A DNA stretch of 5,497 nucleotides from Methanomassiliicoccales archaeon (lineage in GTDB: Archaea; Thermoplasmatota; Thermoplasmata; Methanomassiliicoccales; UBA472). Location of the stretch: assembly GCA_025457905.1 (NCBI GenBank), contig JALOTM010000085.1:1-5497 (forward strand), in the 5' to 3' direction. Numbering within the stretch: the first letter of the stretch is position 1; each line of letters begins with the position of its first letter. The translations under genes were made by a program, and so were the position numbers. Under the pieces are notes generated by a model. That model was not told where the DNA came from, searched no databases, and worked only from the letters and a program-made list of their open reading frames with translations. Shown here piece by piece: positions 1 through 4,775 of this stretch.

Positions 1-4
1 GGCC

Positions 5-580
5 TCACCTTATCCTGGGTAGACACCTTCCAGTCTCCAGGGAGTAGTGATGATACTCGTCTCCGAACTTCTCCCTCATCATCCTCTCCTCGTGAGGCAC
101 ACGCTCCAGGTAGAAAAGGGCGAACACGATCAGGAACATGAACCCGACAGCGAGGTTCTGGATGAGCAGGGGGGTCGCTAGGCCATACAGCCAAAGCGAC
201 GTGTACATAGGGTGACGTATCCTCCGGTACACACCGTCCCTGACCAGGGACTGATGCCCTTTGATGTGCGGCGTGAGTGCGAAATTCGTGCCCAGGTCCG
301 CATGCGACCTCCACAGGAGATAGACTGAGAGGGCCATCAGCAGCACCCCCAGCCAAGCCAGGGCATCCGGCAGATGATAGTTGGCGATGTCCACCCAGGG
401 CGTTAGGATGTAGAGCAGCGGCATGACCATGCTGACCACGATCATCACCACCAGGAATCGGTCCAGGCATGAGCTCCTGCCCGCCTCCCTCTCGCCAATG
501 CCCATCATGAAAAGGACGCGGATGTACAGCGAGGTCGCCGCGCAGATCACATAAACGAAGGCGAAGACGCTGACGTTCAT
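5..580 (-). CDS. Isoprenylcysteine carboxyl methyltransferase (ICMT)/phospholipid methyltransferase-like membrane protein
   Basis: A 191-residue polytopic membrane protein, complete in the window (TGA stop). Hydrophobic stretches near residues 3-24, 41-60, 72-91 and 125-158 indicate four to five transmembrane segments. The C-terminal half carries the ICMT/PEMT signature: LVRDGVYRRIRHPMYTS (112-128, with the conserved Arg-His-Pro at 122-124), then a cytosolic motif with E164-E165, FGDEY (172-176) and a terminal R-x-L-P. In this superfamily these residues bind S-adenosylmethionine and shape the active site; members methylate isoprenylcysteine carboxyl groups or lipid head groups. The substrate here cannot be told from sequence. 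The ATG start is supported by AGAGG at 587-591 (6-nt spacing) and a TATA box about 40 nt upstream, implying a short leader. The upstream neighbour is tRNA-Arg on the same strand. Family assignment is confident; the exact reaction is inference. Confidence 0.87.
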   Translation of the reverse strand: MNVSVFAFVYVICAATSLYIRVLFMMGIGEREAGRSSCLDRFLVVMIVVSMVMPLLYILTPWVDIANYHLPDALAWLGVLLMALSVYLLWRSHADLGTNFALTPHIKGHQSLVRDGVYRRIRHPMYTSLWLYGLATPLLIQNLAVGFMFLIVFALFYLERVPHEERMMREKFGDEYHHYSLETGRCLPRIR

Positions 581-616
581 TCCGTTCCTCTGGGTAAGAT
601 GCGTACGGCGCAGGGG

Positions 617-625
617 ATATTTAAT
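617..625 (-). promoter_or_regulatory. TATA box for the ICMT-like gene
   Basis: On the minus strand the sequence reads ATTAAATAT, the only AT-rich octamer-like element in a GC-rich gap. It lies 37-45 nt before the ATG, so transcription would start near 592-597, just ahead of the AGAGG ribosome site. This fits an archaeal TBP box. No BRE purine stretch is obvious. Confidence 0.55.
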
Positions 626-633
626 GGCGCCCA

Positions 634-659
634 GGAGATTCTCCCTGTACGAAAGACAG
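634..659 (-). other. Small inverted repeats after tRNA-Arg, possible 3' processing or termination structure
   Basis: Two short dyads lie between the tRNA-Arg 3' end and the ICMT TATA box. One is ctgt (645-648) against acag (656-659) with a 7-nt loop; the other is ggaga (634-638) against tctcc (640-644) around a single central base. Read on the minus strand they come directly after the tRNA. There is no T run, so intrinsic termination is unproven; the second dyad could equally be an operator upstream of the ICMT promoter. These are weak structures that could arise by chance. Confidence 0.2.
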
Positions 660-670
660 TGGAAGTGGAG

Positions 671-745
671 CGGGCAGGCGGGGATTCGAACCCCGGACCT
701 GCAGCTTAGGAGGCTGCTGCCATATCCAGTCTAGGCCACCTGCCC
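671..745 (-). tRNA. tRNA-Arg (anticodon CCU)
   Basis: The reverse strand folds as a full 75-nt cloverleaf. The acceptor stem is GGGCAGG/CCTGCCC, and the D arm is GCC...GGC with a 10-nt loop containing GG. The anticodon stem GCAGC/GCTGC closes the 7-nt loop CTCCTAA, giving anticodon CCU, which reads AGG. The variable loop is AGGTC, and the T arm is CGGGG/CCCCG around TTCGAAT. The discriminator base is G, and the next bases are CTC, so CCA is not encoded and must be added after transcription. There is no intron. It lies 32 nt after the FKBP stop codon on the same strand. Confidence 0.96.
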
Positions 746-770
746 AAATATGAAAGGGTTGAGAGAAGGG

Positions 771-780
771 TAAGGTATTA
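771..780 (-). promoter_or_regulatory. Possible TATA box for tRNA-Arg
   Basis: The minus strand reads TAATACCTTA here, centred about 30 nt before the mature tRNA 5' end and overlapping the TAA stop of the FKBP gene. The distance fits an archaeal tRNA promoter but the match is poor. The pyrimidine-rich stretch that follows (roughly 752-770 on the minus strand) might instead help end FKBP transcription. Confidence 0.3.
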
Positions 781-1548
781 CTGAGGAAGCTCCTCGGGCT
801 CGCGCTCCTCGGGCTTTTCCTCCTGCTTCTCCTCGTCCTTCTTCACGTACTCCTCGACGAAGCGGATGGTCTTGGCCTTCAGTCCCTCACGGAGGTCGGC
901 CACCACCTTGTACTTGGCGAGCATCCACTTCTGGTCGTACTTGCAGATATCTGGGAGAGTGATGACGTAGGCTTCCCCGTCCAAGGCGGCGGAGAAGTTC
1001 TCCTTGGTTCCATAATCCATCTCCACGACGGACAGCGCCTTCTCCACAGGGTCGTCGACCTTGGCCACGACCTTGAACTTGTACATCAGGGAGCGACCGG
1101 CGAAACGGCGGTTGAAGTCCACGCGCACCATGCGCGGGGTGACCGCGGTGACGATGCCGACGCGGTTCTTGATGTTGACCTCCATTCCGATGCGGGGCTC
1201 GATGTCCTGCTTGAGGAAATCGCGCAGGGGGACGTTCTCGACCAATTTCGGGTCCCTGGCGCCGGCGGCCTTCTCGGGCGCAATGGTGACCTCGCGCTCC
1301 TCGCCCACGGCAGAGCCGACGATGGCCTCGTCCAGGCCCTCGAACATGCGGCCGGAGCCGACCAGCATCGGGATGGGCCCGTAAGTTACTTTCTCGTCGA
1401 ATATACCGCCGTCCTTCGCGACCTCCATCACGGTGGTGTCGAAGAGCTCGTTGGAGTCGGCAAGGTAGCCGCTGTACTCCAGGCGGACGATATCCCCTTT
1501 CTGGATCTTGACCTCATCAGCAGACATAAGCTTCACCAGTTCAGCCAT
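778..1548 (-). CDS. FKBP-type peptidyl-prolyl cis-trans isomerase, long archaeal FKBP26/SlyD-like
   Basis: A predicted cytosolic chaperone and prolyl isomerase of 256 residues. The FKBP core runs from about residue 15 to 97 and resumes near 155-165. It shows EYSGY (24-28), LFDTT (35-39, the catalytic Phe-Asp pair), MLVGSGRMFEGLDEAI (61-76) and GEEREVTIAPEKAAG (82-96). The core is interrupted by an IF (insert-in-flap) domain at about 98-155 carrying RDPKLV and VDFNRRFAGRSL, as in SlyD. In such proteins the IF domain supplies the chaperone activity. Residues 170-230 match the length and place of the C-terminal domain of archaeal FKBP26 proteins. The last 25 residues are a Glu/Lys/Pro-rich tail. 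Start choice is open: the first ATG has no ribosome site, whereas a second in-frame ATG at 1525-1527 follows GGTGA with 5-nt spacing, giving 249 residues. A TATA box at 1579-1587 indicates its own promoter. Family call is very secure. Confidence 0.95.
   Translation of the reverse strand: MAELVKLMSADEVKIQKGDIVRLEYSGYLADSNELFDTTVMEVAKDGGIFDEKVTYGPIPMLVGSGRMFEGLDEAIVGSAVGEEREVTIAPEKAAGARDPKLVENVPLRDFLKQDIEPRIGMEVNIKNRVGIVTAVTPRMVRVDFNRRFAGRSLMYKFKVVAKVDDPVEKALSVVEMDYGTKENFSAALDGEAYVITLPDICKYDQKWMLAKYKVVADLREGLKAKTIRFVEEYVKKDEEKQEEKPEEREPEELPQ
1533..1537 (-). promoter_or_regulatory. Shine-Dalgarno GGTGA favouring the internal FKBP start at 1527
   Basis: GGTGA on the minus strand matches part of the archaeal anti-SD complement (GGAGGTGAT). 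It lies 5 nt before the in-frame ATG at 1525-1527, whereas the ATG at 1546-1548 lacks any purine-rich site. Translation may therefore begin at codon 8. With the TATA box at 1579-1587 the predicted leader would be about 30 nt to this start and only about 9 nt to the first ATG. Confidence 0.4.
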
Positions 1549-1578
1549 TTGAGATGAATGCTCGTCATCGATTCGCCA

Positions 1579-1587
1579 TTATTATAG
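1579..1587 (-). promoter_or_regulatory. TATA box for the FKBP gene
   Basis: The minus strand reads CTATAATAA, preceded by a run of A, inside the 70-nt gap between the M42 peptidase stop and the FKBP start. It stands out against GC-rich flanks. Transcription is expected about 25 nt downstream, near 1555-1560, which makes the FKBP gene independent of the peptidase gene. Confidence 0.6.
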
Positions 1588-1618
1588 TTTTCTACGCGCG
1601 CCAATCGCTTCAGGACGC

Positions 1619-2737
1619 CTAGATGTCCGTGAGCGAGTCCACGGTGCGCCTGTCCAACGCCTTAACCAGCTCCAGCGAGAGCCGCATTGTGTTCTCCAGG
1701 TCCGAGGTATCGATGATGCCCACATGTGAGTGTATGTGCCTGGTCGGGACGCCGATGACGATGCAAGGGACGCCGATATTGGCCACATGGATGAAAGCCC
1801 CGTCCGTTCCGCCCCCGGCCATGGTTGAGAGCTGGTAGGGAATCCCCTTCTCCTCGCAAATATCAATGACCAGGTCCTTCAGCGGCTGGTTGGGGATCAT
1901 GCTGGCGTCGAAGACGCTGACGGACACTCCCTCCCCCATCCGGCTTGGGGCTTGGTGAGCCTCGATGCCCGGCATGTCGCCGGCGATGTCCACATCCAGG
2001 ATGATGGCGACGTCCGGCTTGGTTTGGACGGCGGCGGTCTTGGCGCCTCGCGAGCCCACTTCCTCCTGGACGGTCGCGGCGCCGATCACCTTGTTCGGAT
2101 GCGCCACACTGTCCTTCTTGAGCGTCCTGACCAGCTCCGCGGCCAGGAAGGCGCTGATCCGGTTGTCGAAGGCCTTTCCGCAGATCAGCTGCTTGGTCCC
2201 TGCCTCCTTGCCGTCCTTATACGCCTTCTTGGTGACGGTATAGAAATCGGAGTCGGGCACCGCCGCGTCCCCCACCCTGATTCCCATGGCCTTGACCTCG
2301 TCACGATTGCAGGCCCCAACGTCGATGAACATCTTGTCCTTGGTGACCACCTTCTTCCTCTCCTCCGCGTCCATGACATGGGGCGGCTTGCAGGCGATTA
2401 CGCCCTGCACCAGACCGTTCTTGCCCATGACCTTCACCCTCTGCCCCAGGAGGGCCTGGTCGAACCAGCCGCCCAGCTGGTTGAAGGTGAGATATCCAAG
2501 CTGGTTCACGCTGGTGACCAGAAATCCAATCTCGTCCACATGTCCCGGAACCAGGACCACGGGGCCCTTGGCCTTGCCCCTCTTCTCGAAGAACAGATTT
2601 CCCATCTTGTCCCCGAAGACCGCATCGGAGTAAGGGTTGACATACTCCTTTATCATCTGAACGGGGACCTTTTCAAAGCCGGACGGCCCTGGGCTGTTGC
2701 ACAGCCTCTCCAAGAACCTCATCGAACTCTCTTCCAT
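1619..2737 (-). CDS. M42 family metallo-aminopeptidase (TET/endoglucanase M type)
   Basis: A 372-residue cytosolic zinc/cobalt aminopeptidase. Members of this family form large tetrahedral TET particles that trim peptides released by the proteasome. All expected active-site residues are present: H66 in VPGHVDEIGF with D68; the bridging D191 in KAFDNR; the catalytic E225 and metal-binding E226 in QEEVGSRG; D248 in ILDVD; and H336 in RHIHSHVG. The family-typical MAGGGTDGAF motif is at 306-315. Length matches the family (about 340-370). The dimerisation/PDZ-like insert lies at about 75-170. The ATG is supported by AGGAG at 2746-2750 with 8-nt spacing; a later ATG (codon 6) has a weaker site. The gene follows the Cys-rich gene by 69 nt and has no clear TATA box of its own, so co-transcription is likely. 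The stop is TAG; the next in-frame stop follows after two more codons. Which side chains it prefers cannot be read from sequence. Confidence 0.95.
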   Translation of the reverse strand: MEESSMRFLERLCNSPGPSGFEKVPVQMIKEYVNPYSDAVFGDKMGNLFFEKRGKAKGPVVLVPGHVDEIGFLVTSVNQLGYLTFNQLGGWFDQALLGQRVKVMGKNGLVQGVIACKPPHVMDAEERKKVVTKDKMFIDVGACNRDEVKAMGIRVGDAAVPDSDFYTVTKKAYKDGKEAGTKQLICGKAFDNRISAFLAAELVRTLKKDSVAHPNKVIGAATVQEEVGSRGAKTAAVQTKPDVAIILDVDIAGDMPGIEAHQAPSRMGEGVSVSVFDASMIPNQPLKDLVIDICEEKGIPYQLSTMAGGGTDGAFIHVANIGVPCIVIGVPTRHIHSHVGIIDTSDLENTMRLSLELVKALDRRTVDSLTDI

Positions 2738-2745
2738 GGTATCTT

Positions 2746-2750
2746 CTCCT
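2746..2750 (-). promoter_or_regulatory. Ribosome binding site of the M42 peptidase
   Basis: AGGAG on the minus strand, 8 nt before the ATG at 2735-2737. It favours this start over the ATG five codons further in, which has no comparable site. Confidence 0.6.
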
Positions 2751-2782
2751 AGTCTGTCTCCGCTAGCGCCGGGAATCGGTCC

Positions 2783-2802
2783 ATGGGAATAATCCTTCCC
2801 AT
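2783..2802. repeat. 7-bp inverted repeat between the Cys-rich gene and the M42 gene
   Basis: The arms atgggaa (2783-2789) and ttcccat (2796-2802) are perfect complements with a 6-nt spacer. The element starts 4 nt past the TGA of the upstream gene. As RNA it could form a hairpin, and as DNA it could be a dimeric regulator's operator. No T run follows, so it is not a classic terminator. An 8-bp palindrome, cgctagcg, lies nearby at 2761-2768. Confidence 0.4.
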
Positions 2803-2806
2803 ATTC

Positions 2807-3373
2807 TCATAGCCTGACCACGAGCCTGCAGGGCCCCCCATCGCAGATGGCCGAGGTCACCAGGATAACATCCACCTTCCGGCCCAGCACGGCCTCGAAC
2901 AGCTCCTTGTTGAAGCCCACGCTGCACATGCAGTAGGTGTGGTTGGGGAACCTCTTGACCGCCTCGCGCACCTGGCCGCATTGACAGGTGGGGTACTCGA
3001 CGATGATCGCTCCCTGCTCGGTGATTCGGTAATGGGCCTTCCCGCCCTCCAGCTCGTTGAGCTTGTCCAGGAACTCCTCCAGGCTGCTAGACTCTTGGAA
3101 CAGGGCCTTGCGCACCTTCTGGTGGGTGGGACCGCAACACTGCCGGCCGCACCTCTCCATGATGCGGACCCTCGACTCCTCGTCGAAGACGCGCTCGAGG
3201 CGGCTCATGGTCATCATGGTAAGCTCGGCCTTGTCCTCACCCTTCCTGACGCTTTCATACTCCTCAGCTGGAAGCATTACCCGCCTGGCATCGTCCACGC
3301 CTGACTCCCTGACGATGGACTTGGTGATCCTTCCCATCCTCCCCTTGGTCGGAGGGTCCCTCTCGCCCTTCAT
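2807..3373 (-). CDS. Cysteine-rich protein of unknown function, possibly DUF6144-like
   Basis: A soluble protein of 188 residues from the ATG at 3371-3373, with no membrane segment or signal peptide. Nine cysteines lie in clusters: CGRQCC (75-80), CQC (130-132), YCMC (147-150) and CDGGPC (177-182), with His at 84, 114 and 145. This suggests a metal or Fe-S site, or redox-active thiols. The C-terminal 45 residues (SVGFNKELFEAVLGRKVDV, then a CDGGPCRLVVRL end) resemble the last part of V4R/aminothiazoline-hydrolase-like small-molecule binding domains, and the overall Cys pattern recalls the DUF6144 family. Both resemblances are from memory and not tested. The reading frame extends to a TTG at 3392-3394 that lacks a ribosome site, so the ATG is preferred; a further ATG at 3335-3337 is possible. 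It is the first gene of a likely operon with the M42 peptidase. Function unknown. Confidence 0.75.
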   Translation of the reverse strand: MKGERDPPTKGRMGRITKSIVRESGVDDARRVMLPAEEYESVRKGEDKAELTMMTMSRLERVFDEESRVRIMERCGRQCCGPTHQKVRKALFQESSSLEEFLDKLNELEGGKAHYRITEQGAIIVEYPTCQCGQVREAVKRFPNHTYCMCSVGFNKELFEAVLGRKVDVILVTSAICDGGPCRLVVRL

Positions 3374-3449
3374 TGGTGCATCCCAGACCAGCAACAGGCT
3401 GCGAAGGGAAAAATGTTGCCTTGGTTCCAGATGGCTGCGGTGGCAAAAT
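3374..3449. other. Divergent intergenic region between the Cys-rich gene and tRNA-Thr
   Basis: This gap must hold the promoter for the minus-strand Cys-rich gene. Candidate AT-rich elements on that strand are ACATTTTTC near 3408-3417 and TTAAGCATTTT near 3444-3454. Neither is a good TATA match, so the start of this transcript is unresolved. No small gene or RNA was recognised. Confidence 0.3.
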
Positions 3450-3458
3450 GCTTAATCT
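3450..3458 (+). promoter_or_regulatory. TATA-like box for tRNA-Thr
   Basis: GCTTAATCT is centred about 27 nt upstream of the mature tRNA-Thr 5' end, the expected spacing for an archaeal TBP site. It is the most AT-rich element directly ahead of the tRNA. Confidence 0.45.
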
Positions 3459-3481
3459 ACCCTGCGGTTACGAGGGGCAAG

Positions 3482-3558
3482 GCCACCATAGCTTAGCCTG
3501 GTTGAGCGGCTGACTTGTAATCAGCAGGTCGGGAGTTCGAATCTCCCTGGTGGCTCCA
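3482..3558 (+). tRNA. tRNA-Thr (anticodon UGU), CCA encoded
   Basis: A 74-nt cloverleaf (3482-3555) followed by a genomic CCA at 3556-3558. The acceptor stem is GCCACCA/TGGTGGC with discriminator U, as usual for archaeal tRNA-Thr. The D arm contains GG. The anticodon stem GCTGA/TCAGC closes the loop CTTGTAA, giving anticodon UGU, which reads ACA and possibly ACG. The variable loop is AGGTC and the T arm is GGGAG/CTCCC around TTCGAAT. There is no intron. Unlike the tRNA-Arg in this window, CCA is encoded. The methyltransferase gene begins 21 nt downstream on the same strand. Confidence 0.96.
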
Positions 3559-3568
3559 TATAATCCTC

Positions 3569-3574
3569 GAGGTG
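3569..3574 (+). promoter_or_regulatory. Ribosome binding site GAGGTG that fixes the methyltransferase start
   Basis: GAGGTG, a strong match to the archaeal SD, lies 5 nt before the ATG at 3580. It rules against the upstream in-frame GTG at 3550, which falls inside the tRNA-Thr acceptor stem. Confidence 0.7.
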
Positions 3575-3579
3575 CGGGA

Positions 3580-4389
3580 ATGGAGCGGGAGATGGAGGCC
3601 AATAGGAGGAGGTGGGACGAGCTTGTGCCCATCCACGAGGCCTCTAGGTTCTATGACGTGGACGGGTTCAAGAGGGGCCGCAACACCCTCCTGCCCATCG
3701 AGGAAGAGGAGCTGGGGGATGTCGTCGGAAAGAAGCTGCTGCACCTTCAATGCCATTTCGGTCTGGACACTTTGTCCTTGGCCAGGAAGGGAGCGGAGGT
3801 GACGGGGGTGGACTTCTCCCAGAGGGCCATTGACGCTGCCACCCGGCTCGGACAGGAGCTGGGCATCCCCGCTCGGTTCATCACGTCCAACGTCTACGAC
3901 CTCCCTTCCGTCCTGGATGAGGAGTTCGATCTCTTCTTCACCTCCTATGGTGTCATCTGCTGGCGTCCTGACCTGATGGCCTGGGCCAAGGTGATCGCCA
4001 GGCACCTCAGGAAGGGCGGCACCTTCCTGCTGGTGGAGGACCATCCCCTGGCCGCCCTCATTGACGAGAAGACCCCTGGCCCGATCCGAATGGCTTACCC
4101 ATACTTCACATCCGGCGAGGCGACCAGGTTCGACCTCCAGGGAACGTATACCGACAGAGAGGCCAAGGTCGATAACTGCTCATCATATGAATGGACGCAC
4201 AGCATCTCGGACATACTGAACTCCCTGGTCCTGGCCGGATTGAGCATCGCTTCCGTGCACGAGTACCCGTTCAGCTTCTTCAAGAGGCATGATTCGATGG
4301 TCATGCACCATGATGGGACATGGCACTTCACCGACCCTACCATCTCCTTCCCGATGATTCTCTCCGTGAGGGCAACGAAGTCTCCGTAG
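3580..4389 (+). CDS. Class I SAM-dependent methyltransferase, substrate unknown
   Basis: A soluble 269-residue methyltransferase. The Rossmann SAM-binding core is clear: motif I is LLHLQCHFGLDTLSLARKG (53-71), where HFGLDT replaces the usual GxGxG loop, as is common in this subfamily. Acidic D78 in VTGVDFS should bind the SAM ribose, followed by FITSNVYDLP (100-109) and the motif IV-like FDLFFTSYGVICW (116-128). A post-core beta strand, GGTFLLVEDH, is at 146-155. The C-terminal lid contains SYEWTHS (202-208) and a DGTWHF end, typical of the subfamily with N-terminal ENRRxWDE; here EANRRRWDE is at 6-14. Length is normal, so the protein is complete. An ATG at 3592 is a possible alternative start. 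It lies 21 nt after tRNA-Thr and converges on the cupin gene with 21 nt between stops. The substrate cannot be inferred. Confidence 0.92.
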   Translation: MEREMEANRRRWDELVPIHEASRFYDVDGFKRGRNTLLPIEEEELGDVVGKKLLHLQCHFGLDTLSLARKGAEVTGVDFSQRAIDAATRLGQELGIPARFITSNVYDLPSVLDEEFDLFFTSYGVICWRPDLMAWAKVIARHLRKGGTFLLVEDHPLAALIDEKTPGPIRMAYPYFTSGEATRFDLQGTYTDREAKVDNCSSYEWTHSISDILNSLVLAGLSIASVHEYPFSFFKRHDSMVMHHDGTWHFTDPTISFPMILSVRATKSP

Positions 4390-4394
4390 CTATG

Positions 4395-4406
4395 CCTTGC
4401 CGAAGG
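4395..4406. other. Small dyad between convergent genes
   Basis: CCTT GCCG AAGG forms a 4-bp stem in the 21-nt gap between the methyltransferase and cupin stop codons. It could mark transcript ends in both directions, but it is short and lacks a T run, so this is a weak suggestion. Confidence 0.15.
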
Positions 4407-4410
4407 GGGG

Positions 4411-4758
4411 TCACAGCCAGACGGTGTCCTCTGGAACGAACCCCACCTTGAGCACCAGGATCCGGAAGGGTTTGTGGATGACGGGGTTGCCGTGCCTGTC
4501 CCCCGGCTCGCACACCAGAACATCCCCTGGCCCGATGGTCACGCTCTCGCCGTTGATGACGAAAACGGCCTCGTCCAAGGGCAGGAAGACCTCCTTGGTG
4601 CGCATATGGTAATGCATGGGCACGCTTTCCCCAGGACGGAACGCGACCTCCTGCATGAAGGAGCCCTCGATGCCCAGCTGCGCCTCGGATATCAAGAGCC
4701 TCTTGCGGTAGCCCTTGCCCTCCTCCCAATCCGCCTCGGACGAGCGATAGAGCCTCAT
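4411..4758 (-). CDS. Single-domain cupin protein
   Basis: A 115-residue protein that is a complete small cupin beta-barrel. Cupin motif 1 is at 43-70, with H49, H51 and E56 (HYHMRTKE). Motif 2 is at 78-91, with PGDRHGN and H89. These four residues are the standard metal ligands of the fold, so the site should be able to bind a divalent metal. Single-domain cupins include isomerases, dioxygenases and ligand-binding proteins; nothing here distinguishes them. The ATG is preceded by GGAGGTG at 4761-4767. It lies 17 nt after the stop of the class III aminotransferase on the same strand, so the two are almost certainly one operon, and the cupin may act on or sense a related amine or amino-acid metabolite. 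That link is inference from position. Confidence 0.9.
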   Translation of the reverse strand: MRLYRSSEADWEEGKGYRKRLLISEAQLGIEGSFMQEVAFRPGESVPMHYHMRTKEVFLPLDEAVFVINGESVTIGPGDVLVCEPGDRHGNPVIHKPFRILVLKVGFVPEDTVWL

Positions 4759-4760
4759 GG

Positions 4761-4767
4761 CACCTCC
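4761..4767 (-). promoter_or_regulatory. Strong ribosome binding site of the cupin gene
   Basis: GGAGGTG on the minus strand is a full-strength SD lying inside the 17-nt gap after the aminotransferase TAG. It supports translation of the cupin from a shared transcript. Confidence 0.7.
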
Positions 4768-4775
4768 GACGGCCC

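Noticed and set aside
1952..2752. Long plus-strand open frame of 266 codons opposite the M42 peptidase
   Set aside because: It lies wholly antisense to a gene with complete catalytic motifs. The product has Leu/Gly/His/Asp-rich composition with no recognisable domain, which is what high G+C third positions produce on the opposite strand.
3550..3579. Upstream GTG start for the methyltransferase
   Set aside because: The GTG is part of the tRNA-Thr acceptor stem, and a strong ribosome site precedes the ATG at 3580.
3493..4044. Minus-strand open frame of 183 codons opposite the methyltransferase
   Set aside because: It runs through tRNA-Thr and the conserved SAM motifs on the other strand. Its product has no coherent domain; it is a shadow frame.
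4095..4523. Minus-strand frame spanning the methyltransferase end and the cupin end
   Set aside because: It overlaps two well-supported genes in other frames and shows no domain.
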